Made by a program: the position numbers and the translations under genes. A stretch of 64,000 bases of DNA. Origin: Mactromeris polynyma (Eukaryota; Mollusca; Bivalvia; Venerida; Mactridae). This document shows, piece by piece, positions 49,028 through 60,599 of the stretch. The stretch spans positions 30,058,905-30,122,904 of the forward strand of contig JASFXZ010000005.1 of assembly GCA_032209605.1 (NCBI GenBank), read 5' to 3'. Below the pieces are notes generated by a model, which searched no databases, had not been told where the DNA came from, and saw nothing but the letters and a program-made list of their open reading frames with translations. The stretch's first letter is position 1. Every line of letters starts with the position of its first letter.

Positions 49028-49740
49028 AGGTGATTATATGCTTTAAGAGCTTGTTCTTGTAATGCTTTAGGCGCATGTATTAAGTTACCAGTGTAGTAAC
49101 ATTTAATTCCAAGATACCAGAAACTATCTACAATTTCAACTATTTCTTGGTTAATAAACCTCTAAAAACATTAATACTCTTTTTGCTTAAAAAAATACAT
49201 ATTTTTGTCTTATTTATGTTAATCTTAAATCCCCACTTACGCGAGTATTGGTACACATTATTTAGTTGATTTTAAAGACTATTAGGGTCGGTGGTATAAA
49301 GAACAATATCATCAAATAACAGCATGTATATAGACAATACATTATTATCATCATCAGTAAGGTTGTTGCGGGCAAATGTTGTGTCAATATCGTTTATAAA
49401 CAAGATAAATAGTAAGGGAGATAACGGTTCTCCCTGTTTTAACCCAAGAGACACATCAAAGAAATTAGAGAATGACATATTTTATGAATCTTTAACACAA
49501 GCTTTCACATGGTGGTATATGGATTTAATCATGTTGATCATCTTACAGCTCAATCCTAATTCAAGTAGTTTTATCCATAGAGCTTCATGTATCACTGTGT
49601 TCGTAATCAATACATGCACAATATAATTTTCTTTTTTGAGATAATATATTTTGAATGATAGAATGTAGAATGAATATATACAATCTGATGTGCTACGTTT
49701 GTCTCTAAAACCAAATTGTTTCATATTGAGTAATGTTCGG
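49028..49740 (-). pseudogene. Non-LTR retrotransposon fragment (RT palm and thumb), opposite strand
   Basis: Starts at KQFGFRDKRSTSD and runs through GLKQGEPLSPLLFILFINDI (motif B) to LLFDDIVLYTTD (motif C). Motif C should read FADD or YADD; one codon is missing here. Thumb remnants continue to about 49030 (YSRKWGFKININKTK, then FWYLGIKCYYTG). It meets the plus-strand fragment tail to tail. Both cover the GFR/ST region with different sequence, so they come from two elements. Confidence 0.72.
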
Positions 49741-49744
49741 ATTC

Positions 49745-51130
49745 ACACCAGCTGTTTTTTTCTATTTCTTAAAGTTAAGGAAAATATCTTAGATACAACA
49801 TTTATCAGAGTTATACCTCAATAATTATATACCGAGTTGGGTTTACCCTTATTACATTCTGCAACTCCATTTACGTAAACCTTTTCTTAGTAAGATATAT
49901 TCAGTAGATAATAATTTACACCAGTACTTTATTATTTTGACATAACGCGTTATATATACTGAGCCAAACAAGTAACGATACATACTTAGATCATTTGTAA
50001 AATCTTAAAGCTTAAACTTGTGTTATATGTACTGTGATTACATAATTGCTTAAACGTATGACTGTTTTCACAGACCATTATCGATTATTGTAGAATATCG
50101 TGTTACTGGCAATAGGGATTTTTTTCTTTTTGCACGCACTGCACGGGAAACCCATGATGATGAACATGTATCGACATAAAAATATACGCATTGCACAGAT
50201 ATTGTACCTGTATTGTGAAAACATAGGCAAAATTCAATATTTCTCTGCTGTAATTATGCCGAGACTGAATACAAATCAACGCCTTATAGCCATTGGTATT
50301 ACAATGGGCCGAGGACATTAATGACCCTACTTCGCGTCTGTATCGTAAACTAATAAAAAACAACCACAAATTGTATTGGCATTCAGCCAAGATATTTAAT
50401 ACTCATGACAAGGTGTTATCATCGCTATCAGACAGAGGCCGTCGCGAGTACCCTGACTGCCATCAGTCGGCGGATTAATGAGGGTATGAAGTGAAGCATA
50501 CTAACCAGGTGACGAGTATTTTTATGTAGTTTCGTTAATGACATGGACACCGTGCAGTGTTTGTAAAGTTCTGAATATACGTTGACACGGGATTATCCAA
50601 TGCCACCGAATGTGATTACATTTCTTTGTATGATTATATACGACATATGCTAATTTACTCATTTGTTTTTTTAGCCTTGTAGATAACACATCTGTTGCAC
50701 TTGTATTTTGTGAACTAGTGCACGTATTGTTTTCGTGATTTCGCATTTGCTTATGATGATTGGCTATATATCAATGTGTATACAACTTCCAATGTTTTGC
50801 GACTAAACTGTTTCAAATATATCCTTAACAATCTCATTTCTTCCCAAATATGTATGAATAAATGTAATATCTTACAAGCAGCAAATACAATTTCGGGAAT
50901 TATCATTAATATATTAAAAGTGATGGATTTTGCTTCTGAAAAAGGTGATTGTCTAAAACAATTCTCATCGCAAGTGGATACCAATCCCGCACCCATCCCA
51001 TCCTACGCGTCTGGTTTATTTGTACACACATGAATAATAAACAGACACGATAGTAAACAATGACGATGTTCTATTTTTTGACAAATGTAGTTGTGAAATA
51101 AAGGATATTTACTAACATTTATTTTTTCTC
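49745..51130. other. No recognisable gene
   Basis: Short open frames on both strands between 50100 and 51033 overlap one another and show no family pattern or splice context. I see nothing further that I can support. Confidence 0.4.
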
Positions 51131-51179
51131 CAATACAGGGCAGACATGAGCATATCAAAGCATGCAGTGGAAGTTTGGC

Positions 51180-52400
51180 ACTTATGATCTTGCCACAACA
51201 AAGTTACATTTAATTAAATGACATTATGGAAGTTTCAAATACTGAGTTGTGTGTGATATGCAATGAATCGGTTATTGAGAGATAAAGGTGTGAGGGGTTA
51301 TCAAGACTACAAGAGCATTTTGGTGATGACATAGTTATTACAACGGTACAAAAGAAAGACAATGTTACAAACTTCTTAACTATGATGACCCAAAACGTGA
51401 TCACATGAAATTTATAAAAGCTCCTGCAGAACTAATTAACAGGGACATAAAAGAAGTTTCAGCAAGCAAAGATTAAAATCCTGGATCAGTTGATATTACT
51501 CAGCCCAAAGAAGGTGTTGAATTTTTGCCCGATTCCTTGAAAGTGTTACTGAGCGGTATGTTTGTAGGTAAAAATATTGTAAAATTGCAGCAATTGGACA
51601 ATCTATTATGCAGGCAACTAGACCAATGGTCCTCATAGCGCCACTGCAGCTTGGTCTTGGTGTCCAGTTACACCACTTTACATCAAAACATCTGATATAA
51701 AAAAATTTAAGATTCTGCTGTAGTTTCAAAGTTACGAACGATTCTGAAATTCGTGGGTATAAGGTGGGCCAGTTTGTGCAGTATGTCGCAGACAATGTTG
51801 ATCACAATACTCGGACAATTGATGAGAAAGACACATTCCATGGTATGGGCATAACAAGCAGTGAAGTGGTTAAACTTGGCACAATTTCTGTCAACTTTTA
51901 TAGCTCTACAAAGCAAACAGACATCATGTATGAACCCTTACCTGATACGGTGGCAGAGTAAAGTACATACACTATTGATATTTTACGGAAAACAACTTGG
52001 CTACTGAAAGATCGTTTGTATTTATAAAGCGCAGCCGGGGCAAAGATTGTCTACGTTTATTGAAAAGGTTGCAAATACATCAATTTATCTAGATCCAAAA
52101 CAACTACCATCTACGTGCTGCTAAGTACCATATTTTGTGGATCTGTCTACAAATTCAGGACTGGAAAAGACACACTGATTTGCTTGGGTTGGGAAATAGT
52201 TGGAAACAAACTATATCCAGTGACAACTGAAAACGCGCCAGCTCCTGCTAACATTATGAAAGTTGCACTGGCTGCTGTACAGTAGCATGTAGCTGCAAGA
52301 ATGTTTGATTCGAATGTAGTTCAGCCGGCTCTACATGCAAAGGGGTCAGCTGTGAGAATACCACCAGCCCAAGTTTGGCATTTGACTAAAACTTTGTGGA
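51180..52400 (+). pseudogene. Broken copy of a multicopy invertebrate Cys-rich-tail protein
   Basis: Fragments in several plus frames, all in one order: ELCVICNESVIER, VEFLPDSLKVLLSGMFVGKN, ATRPMVLIAPLQLGLGVQLH, FVQYVADNVDHNTRTIDEKD and TFHGMGI. A C-terminal part follows (LICLGWEIVGNKLYPVTTEN, APAPANIMKV) with a CSCKNV and FECSSAGSTCKGVSCE Cys cluster. Many stops and frame changes break it. From memory, proteins with this order (a 'VADNVDHN...FHGMG' core and a C-x-C rich tail) are numerous and uncharacterised in molluscs and cnidarians, possibly linked to mobile elements. No introns are evident, so it may be a retrocopy. Confidence 0.55.
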
Positions 52401-52429
52401 TACCTTATGCTACATTAATCAACTAAACA

Positions 52430-55400
52430 GTTTCATGTATGTGAACTTTTTGAACCAGTGTTACAATGTTATAATGTTTAAGTCCTTTTTATGAAAATAT
52501 ATATATGTACAAATTTACCTTTAGTATAAAACATGAGATATCAAAATGTTACATATTTAAGGCTTGTTAAGTTGTTTAGTGATCAAATTCATATGGCTTC
52601 CGGAAATCAACATTGTCGTTTATGTTTTCAGAACTTTTACCTCAAAACCACATTTCTTGTTTGATATGATAGCATAATGTTATCATATGTTATATTGAAA
52701 GATAACACGTAGCATATGCCATTTCTGTGACTTTCATTGTTTACTTTTTTGATCAAGGTATAGGCAAAATAATTATACCAGAAATTGCAATTTTTAGTTA
52801 CTCTGTTTTGTAATATTTTACAAATAAATATTACATTCCGTATCATAATTTATGCAATTAAACATTAGTTAAATTAACTATTCTGAAAACTTAATAGCAA
52901 AATGAACGGGATATTAACATATTCCCTTTTTGGTTATTGTTTTAAAACATTTAACCCCAAAAATCACATTTCACACGGTACAATTTTTCTATACTTTCGG
53001 CATAAGGTACTGTAACATAATATCTACTAAGGTTCATGTTAAGCGGATTTTGCATATTACAATTCACTGATTTTTTAAGTAAAATAACAATGCAATATGG
53101 ATTATTATATATCCAAATGTTCGTCTGAATGAGCAGATACAGATATATTATTTGTTATTGACCAATATTGTAATTTAAAAACAAAACTACTTAAAATGTT
53201 CAGACTTTAAAGAAAATATGTAAACAAATAAGAACTCTTTAAATAATTTCAACCTTTACTTCTTTTGATCCATAAAACACTATTCTAGGTGGTAGAGACA
53301 AAAGGAAGGCTAAAACACTTGGATTAACTTTTAAATGTCAACAAACAAAAATGGCAGCGCCCAGTGACAACATTTGAACAAGTTTGACATCAAATTTCTA
53401 CTTTGTTGATAAAATCTAGAATAAATAAGTTCTCGTACCATCTTACTATGATAATGGATAATAATGTTGGTATGATATTAAACTTAAAATGTTTTCGGAT
53501 AATAAGTTGGATATATTTTTAGTGAAGGACCCTTTTTACCTGAAATGTCACTTAAGTTTGGCCTATAACAGCTATGGTAGTGCACAAAGGCATAATATTA
53601 AACACCCAATTTATTCGTGTTCCTTTATCATTTATATTATGCAACTGATTTGTACTGTAAGTAATATCTATTCAATAAAGTCATTCTGATAGTTTTATTG
53701 CAAAATTGACAAAGTTACAGGCAAACTCCAGAAATACCCCAAAACAATTTAATTTTTACCCCAAAAATCACATTTCACACAGTACAATGTTTCTATACTT
53801 TAGGTATTTTGTACTGTAAGTAATATTTATTAAATACAGTGATGCTGGTTGTTTTTTGGCAAATTTGACATAGTTATTGGCAAATTCCAGAAATTCCCAT
53901 TCTTATTTAAATTTTCAACCAGTTTACCCAAAAAATCACAGTTTGCACCGTGTAATTGTCCTATACTTTTAGTATATTTAATGTGGTTCCTTATATGACA
54001 CGAATTTACCAAAGTTATTTCTATGCATTTCCCCCCCCATTATTTTATTTTCACTGGCCTCAAATCGATTTAACAGCTATCTAACCAATACATGGTCATT
54101 GATTTCCAACATATACACATACATTGATTACGCAGGTATTAACGTATCATTAAAAGCAATTGACCATTACGTACAGCTGACACACTGTGTATAATTTAGC
54201 ACGAAGGAACAAGCAGCCTTATACTGACCTTGCTCGTAGTAACTAAATTATGTACAATAGAATGCGAAATGGCCAGCCAAAATATTGAAACATGTTACTG
54301 TGGGGATGCGGGTTCGATTCTCTGTAGGTCTGAATTGATGTCAATTGTTAAGATAAAATGATGTTTATATCAGTATCATGTTCCGAAATATTTTAGATTT
54401 GAGACTCATGAATGGAAGGCATTTGTTTTCAACTATAAATTACATGAAATGTCAGATATAGATCTACAAACGTGACATTAAAAGAAGACGTTTAAATCGG
54501 TCCTACTTTGGGTGCATGTTTTATAATGGTGTACCAATTGACTGTGTTCGTAATCACCTTACAATTAAATAGATGCTAAATAAAGTGTATAATCACAAGC
54601 GATTATGCGGTAAACAATACACATATTGAAAGGTAATTTACGAATGTATACGAACCTACTTGAGTGCCAGGTGAATAATGTCCGACTATACTTCAGTATT
54701 TAACTTCATCACACTGTTGCAGGGCAGGATTGTCACTGATTAAATCTAAGAAAATTTGATCTACACATTATATCTAAGAACGCTTATGAATAAACCCTGA
54801 TGATATATGCGCAGTTAGCTAGCGAAAACGAGGCTATTTTGTCATGTGTAGGAAAGAAAGCTCCGCCGTCATATCTGTTGTGTATTCCTATCTTAATATA
54901 TGTAATACGACACTGTACGAGTTAGGTTATAATTGTCTTATCTCTGATAGTAGACAGACTCTCTCGTTGTTTAGCTCTACATGTGAATAAACGTTCTTAT
55001 AATAAAACTCTCTCGCCCTCTGTTGTTATATATACTATAGTAGTTGATATTAAATACATGTATGTACAAAACATAACAATATCTTTCTCATATGCCCATA
55101 TGTCGAATATAAGTGAACATGTAAACCTGGACTTGTCATCAGACGCTTTTAAGCCTCAAGGCACTGTCGTGTGTATGTGACGTTCCCTATAGTTACGTAT
55201 TCTCTCTCGCTTGTAAATGTGTCAACTACTGATACACGACTCTTATCATTGCAACATAATGAAATTACAAGTACAGACATATCGAGGGGTTACAGCCAGA
55301 TCACGCTATCTACATATTTCATGAATTCTCCGGAGAGCATATCTTCTTTCATTTTGCTAAATATCAAGGTTCATCCTTGTATAAATCTAAAATGTAGATT

Positions 55401-56960
55401 ACTTGTGGTTTACTTTAAACAAACACATATCATAAAAGTTCAAATTATAAACAAAATTGTATTTTTGATGCGTTTATGTGTTTAGACTCTGAATCATTTG
55501 TTATATTCTACAGCTTTAATCGTGCCATACCACTATGTTAATTGATAGCGCTAACTGACAGGCAGTATTTAACAGCCTGTTGACAACCTCGTGCCTGCTA
55601 TACCTCACTTGTGTATCTTCGCTCGGCCACTGAGACTATTTATCTCTCATTTCTAGTGTATACAAGTAAAATATTGCTGTCTGATGCAGCACAGGTGTGT
55701 GCACGGCGTGAACAAAATGAAATAGAACAAACGCTAATGTCAACCAGCAGTATGTGTTTATTATGCTTTAATGTGTAACTATATTTTAATGTATGTGAAG
55801 AACATTTGTAGTTTTATTAGTAGTTTATGAGGAATTAAATAAGGAACAGACTTGTTTTTGTATGGACAGTTAAATATAAATAGAAATTGATAGCGTGGAA
55901 AACTTTCATGATAATGAACATCATGCATGCAAATTAAGACAACATTATGCATCTGAAAATGCAAACATTGATTTAAACATATTTACATAAATCACAATCA
56001 TTATCACGGTAGAAATAAATAAAAATAAATGACATACAAAGATATCAGACCCTTTATGTAACGTTTGTGAATATTTAATTATGAAATGACATATTAAATT
56101 ATATCTGCATTAAATTAGAGTAACATTAGTATGCCCAGGCATAAAGGTGTGTTTGCCATAGGTTATGAGTAATCTTGTTGTGGTGGGGTATTTTCCAATT
56201 CATTTTCAAAGCACAACTTGATGAAAATCTAACAGGCTTTTTTAGAGATGAACAGCAGACAAGGTTTTCAGCTTCATTTGGAATGAGTTAAATAATAAAA
56301 AAAATATCAAAGTGAAACAAACAGCTATAAAACACCGGAATACTGAGACAAGACATGAATATTGCAAAAGCACATTAATCCTGAGACTAGATGTCTTACA
56401 AACTATCTATATTGTAAGAACTGTTACAAGTATCAAAGACAAGCAAAGTCAACTATCAAAACACAGCACAAAATATTCAAGTAAGAGGCCCAAGCAAAAA
56501 TTAAATACAAATAAGGGAGGCCTGGTTTTTTTTTTACTTTGAGTGCCGACTGTTTTTTGTTACATGGGGTATTTTGTCATATTTAACCTTTGCCATACAG
56601 TGAAAAGGCTTATGCACAAATATTATAAATATTGTCCCTGAAGTTCATTTCATTGCAATAACAATAAGCTGATTTTATACATTTAAGATTAAAGGGCTGT
56701 TCCAGAAAATACTCCACTCCACAGGATGCAATATATTACCCCTATCACCTACAGAAATAATTTTACTGCTAATGGTAAATTTCAATTCTTTAAAAGCCAC
56801 CAATGAAGAAAAAAATAAAATGGCGTGTTACTGGTTGTTGAGTTTTTTTTCTGTCTCTCTGAAACAGTCCTAAAGCAAGAATAAAATCCACATTTTTTGT
56901 TTCCAGGCATCCCTCTGCCATTTGCCAATAGCATAAAATGTGAAAAAAAACAATAATTCA
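52430..56960. other. Long gene-less AT-rich stretch
   Basis: No exon seen. A repeat family with CCCCAAAAATCACATTTCACAC recurs at about 52957, 53758 and 53928. Its neighbour motif TTGGCAAATTCCAGAAAT or GGCAAACTCCAGAAAT recurs at about 53720 and 53879, giving a diverged period near 170 bp. A B-box-like GCGGGTTCGATTCTC at about 54309 suggests another SINE remnant. Confidence 0.45.
53650..53970. repeat. Diverged tandem repeat, period about 170 bp
   Basis: Two adjacent units share TACTGTAAGTAATAT, a TTGCAAAATTGAC or TGGCAAATTTGAC motif, CCAGAAAT and AAAATCACA(G)TTT. A related single unit is at about 52950-53030. Confidence 0.55.
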
Positions 56961-56970
56961 CCATTCCTAC

Positions 56971-57078
56971 AGGTACCGCAACTACTTTGTCATATATTGT
57001 TAAGAAGGAGAACTCTTCTTCTTCCTGACAAACACTATCCACCTCATCAATTACTTCTTCTACTGGAAATTCGGTTTT
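56971..57078 (-). CDS. Candidate acidic exon, unknown gene
   Basis: Thirty-six codons (KTEFPVEEVIDEVDSVCQEE and on) between a TTTTTAACAG acceptor and a GTAGGA donor, phase 0 on both sides. It is rich in Glu, Asp and Val. An 18-bp candidate microexon upstream (58215-58198, encoding EEAVCE, also phase 0) would join it in frame. The frame stays open for 49 more codons beyond the donor, so a terminal exon is the alternative. No family is recognised. Confidence 0.3.
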
Positions 57079-57697
57079 CTGTTAAAAACCAATAGTATAG
57101 ATATATTGTAAGGGTATTAATGAAACATATTTAAGAAATATCTGAACATTTTTTGCTATATATAGGTCTTGAACCTTTCGCGTAGTGTTAAAGCTCTTTC
57201 TGATGAAGTGAGGATGAGTGACCGAATCATGTTTATGATAAAATAAATTATTACTTTGATCTTGCTGCCGCATATCGACCCTTTGACGGTTTGTCGTTCT
57301 TTAATTGTGTATTTCTTTACTTTTCTGCTTTAACAATGAATTCAGTTACATGTTTTTTATAACCATGACATATTAATGTTTCCATGTAAAATTTAATGGT
57401 ATTAAAAAGCATTAGCCAATAACAATATATTTCAAAAGAATCAGTTGACAGCTGCTAAAATTATTAAACTAAAACTATCTGAATGGACAAAAACAGCTTT
57501 ATGCCTTTTTTGATGATATAACTACTGTACTACAGTATATTCAGAATTATTTTACAATATTTTATTTTAACTTAAGACAGGATTGCAATAATTTGAACTT
57601 GCTTTTTAAATTTGTATAGCAGAATATTAATGTATCATTTCCTATAATTGCAATAATTAACCTCACAATTTGTCTGTTGTTCAAGACATAACCAAAA

Positions 57698-57775
57698 TCA
57701 GGGTTCCCACTCTTCCCAGAAAAAAATTGACTCTTCAAAGGGTATTTTCGCAAAATTCAAGGACCAAAACAGCAT
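57698..57775. repeat. Dispersed-repeat end of CAGGGTTCCCAC type
   Basis: CAGGGTTCCCACTCTTCC followed by AAAATTCAAGGACCAAAAC resembles one end of a hAT-type non-autonomous element common in animal genomes. I found no matching right end nearby. Confidence 0.4.
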
Positions 57776-58197
57776 TTGTACTGCTATTTTATTCATTCAA
57801 CATGTCTTTTCAAATTATTTTTTTCCAAGAACATTTAAGTATTTAACTTCAAATTATGAACTGTTATACAAGGAAATGTTACACTCACTTCAACGCGAGT
57901 TTTCTAAGGCTTTCAAAGTTACTATTGTTTATCTGTTTAAAGTGAGTGTATTATACAGTAGGAGCGATGTGACATACCGTGACTAAGGTCATGGATGTTG
58001 TTGAAAGGGAAACTTCATTTCTGTAGGTGTTTGTAACACTGTCTGTTATGACGAGTTTCCAGGTTGAAAGATTTCATTCACACATATGACGAGACGTTAA
58101 TAAACTAATAATATTTCACACATTTGCACCATAAGGCCACCTAACATTTGTTTGTTGTCTTCAAAATATATTGTCTTTATTTTGACATTCACAGTAC

Positions 58198-58215
58198 CTC
58201 ACATACAGCTTCTTC
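58198..58215 (-). CDS. Candidate 18-bp microexon
   Basis: GAAGAAGCTGTATGTGAG lies between a TTTATTGCAG acceptor and a GTACTG donor, and keeps phase 0. Six codons (EEAVCE) match the acidic composition of the 57078-56971 exon. Such a short exon is easily produced by chance. Confidence 0.2.
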
Positions 58216-58942
58216 CTGCAATAAAGGGTAAATCAATAAAATACTGCATTAGACTTTCCAATGAATAATAATGAATATTGCCTTTCATCTCAAATAATGT
58301 TTTAAAACAGCCATTCATTTGCTGATCATGTATCTGAAGACATCAATTTGACAATTATCTTAATTTAGATTCTCCATCTATCATTGGCAGTGTTTTCCGT
58401 GGACTTTTAAAATAGAAGGTCATTGCAATTTCATATCCGATGGTCATTTCCAAATATTGGAGGTCATACAGGAATATGTACTTAAACGATGACACATTCA
58501 GTATGCATGTAATAATGAAAGTGAAAGTTGAAACTGAAAGTACATTTTCGGAAAATCGCTGTAAGGTTAGAACATATGATCGGTGTATTTAATATAACCT
58601 GCGAGTTTAAACGTTTACATGTTAATTATCACGCATGTTGGAACGATACATGACTCATTTATGAGAGAAAATACTGCACAATATTAAACAGAGCACAGAG
58701 ACGAATGCTGGCTACATCATAACACTAACAAATAAAATGTAGGTCAACAATGCTATGGGTCAACCACAGTGTTAAAACGTTAACATTCAATAAGTTTACA
58801 GTTGAAAAGATTAGTTAATGACATAAATCATAATATACAACAAAATCACATACCTTTATTTAGCTTTTGTAGCCTACAACAGCAATAATAATGACGTTAC
58901 AACGCACACTCGTTCGTTTCTCGGCATATATTCCCGCCGGTC

Positions 58943-58954
58943 TGCGCATGCGCA
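58943..58954. promoter_or_regulatory. NRF1-type palindrome, candidate promoter for a minus-strand gene
   Basis: TGCGCATGCGCA is a perfect palindrome and the consensus of NRF1 sites found in CpG-rich animal promoters. A CRE-like ATGACGTTAC lies about 50 bp downstream on the minus-strand side. A possible untranslated first exon ends at 58854 with a good GTATGT donor. Transcription toward the acidic exon at 57078 would fit. Confidence 0.4.
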
Positions 58955-58999
58955 CAATAGGCTATGTTCGATTCCCCCCCCATTTTTTTCAAAACCGAG

Positions 59000-60360
59000 T
59001 CCATTGCACAACGATGCTAACATAATCAAATATGCCTGGCGTTGATACGTCGTGCAATAAACGTCAAACTGCTCTACACTGAGAAGAGATTTATTGGATG
59101 TAACAATATTTTTCTCTCCAACAGAAATATCAAGGTCTTTTCAGATCATATTCCAATAGCAGTGTTTGGCAGGAACAATGTTATGTTTTCATGCATGCTT
59201 TTTTATACCAGAGAAAGGTTAAATGGTTAATTATCTGAATTGCCACAAACGCTATCCCAACTTTGAATCATGTTCAAGGTTGAACATACTATATAAAACG
59301 ACAGCGTGGTTTGGTACAAACAATATAGGACATTTTATGGAAGTAGAGTGTGGATGTTAATACTTATCTTGGCAAAATATTGAATTTTAGATAAAACAAT
59401 GATACATAACAAATAACAGACATTCTATTTACAACAGTTGTTCATGTAGTAATAACTAGTCATAGTTTGAATGATTTTTCGTTGTTGCTATAAACCGTAA
59501 CGACCGATATTAGTATGTTTCAACTTTGACATATTTTTACTTTGTAGAATAAAAAGAATCTAAAGTGCATACTTACTTTTGCGTTTGAGTATTAATGTTT
59601 ACATATGTAGCACAGGGTATAATGACACTAACCAATACCACTACTTATTTTGTCTGTTACATTTAAAACTCATTATGTTTTTATTTTTGATAATGGAGTG
59701 CAATTATATATACCATCATCATATATGCATTGGTGGTTATATCTAATTGATACTGAATGTACATTTATTTGTGATATATTATGTACAATTGTGTACGTCG
59801 GAGAATATGTTAACACTTAAGCCTGTAGTTTGAATGGAGTATTCAGTTCTATTTTGTTTTGCATTGTTTATATTCGGGTATTAGTTTAATATATTTGCGA
59901 ACAAATGATACGTATTATCATTTTTGGAAAAACATCAAGCTACTCTGTTTTACTATTGAAGTGACATTATGCATACGAAAAAGTATTAAACGTAAATTAT
60001 TCACTGAATGATCTCTCTTCTGCAGAAAAACGATATAAAAGTTATAAAATGAATATCAAACCTATTGGTTTATATTTCTTTGATACAAATACCTAAATTT
60101 AGGTAGTATGGCCTTCTAGAGGTTATAATATACAATAGAGTAAAATAAAATAAAGAACAAACACCTGATTGTGTTGTAAATGGGCTTTTATTAAAGCCAT
60201 TAAAACAATCTAAACATAGATAAACTAGATATATACAGTAAAGTAATAGATAAAAACAATCAAAGAAAGGAGTAGATTCACTTAACCCCAAAATCGCCCT
60301 GTATAAGAATGTAATGAAATTTTCACAAAATGATTGATTATTTATTCCAATCCAAAAGTG
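59000..60360. other. No recognisable gene
   Basis: AT-rich; short open frames only, without splice context or protein pattern. Confidence 0.4.
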
Positions 60361-60370
60361 TAATTTGTAA

Positions 60371-60411
60371 TTTGCCACAGAGTACATACTGAGTATGTAC
60401 TTTGTGGCAAA
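60371..60411. repeat. Near-perfect palindrome, 20-bp arms, one-base centre
   Basis: TTTGCCACAGAGTACATACT (60371-60390) and AGTATGTACTTTGTGGCAAA (60392-60411) are complementary except one position, which would be a G-U pair in RNA. It could extrude a cruciform or mark the centre of a decayed palindromic MITE. Confidence 0.85.
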
Positions 60412-60428
60412 TAAACGATTTTTTAAAT

Positions 60429-60529
60429 ATGATCTCCCATATGCGAAACATAGGTATTTGGTGTGTTAGTTGTTTATTATGTGACTCATGCTTGGTGAAA
60501 GTTTTATGGTGTCGCATGTGGGAGATCAT
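60429..60529. repeat. Inverted repeat, 18-bp arms, 65-bp loop
   Basis: ATGATCTCCCATATGCGA (60429-60446) and TCGCATGTGGGAGATCAT (60512-60529) match at 17 of 18 positions. It lies 18 bp from the palindrome at 60371. A MITE-like element is possible, but no target duplication is clear. Confidence 0.75.
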
Positions 60530-60599
60530 AGCACATAAACGGGAAATGCGTAGGGATGTCAACTTTCAGAACCATACTGCCATAATTATGTTATTATGA

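Noticed and set aside
47740..49740. Twin-priming inversion of a single LINE
   Set aside because: That would give head-to-head pieces from one element; here the pieces meet tail to tail and overlap with different sequence.
55171..55485. 104-codon plus-strand frame
   Set aside because: Composition matches AT-rich non-coding sequence; no homology pattern or splice sites.
60338..60599. Open frames on both strands over the hairpins
   Set aside because: They overlap the palindrome and inverted repeat, which makes the two strands read alike; no gene evidence.
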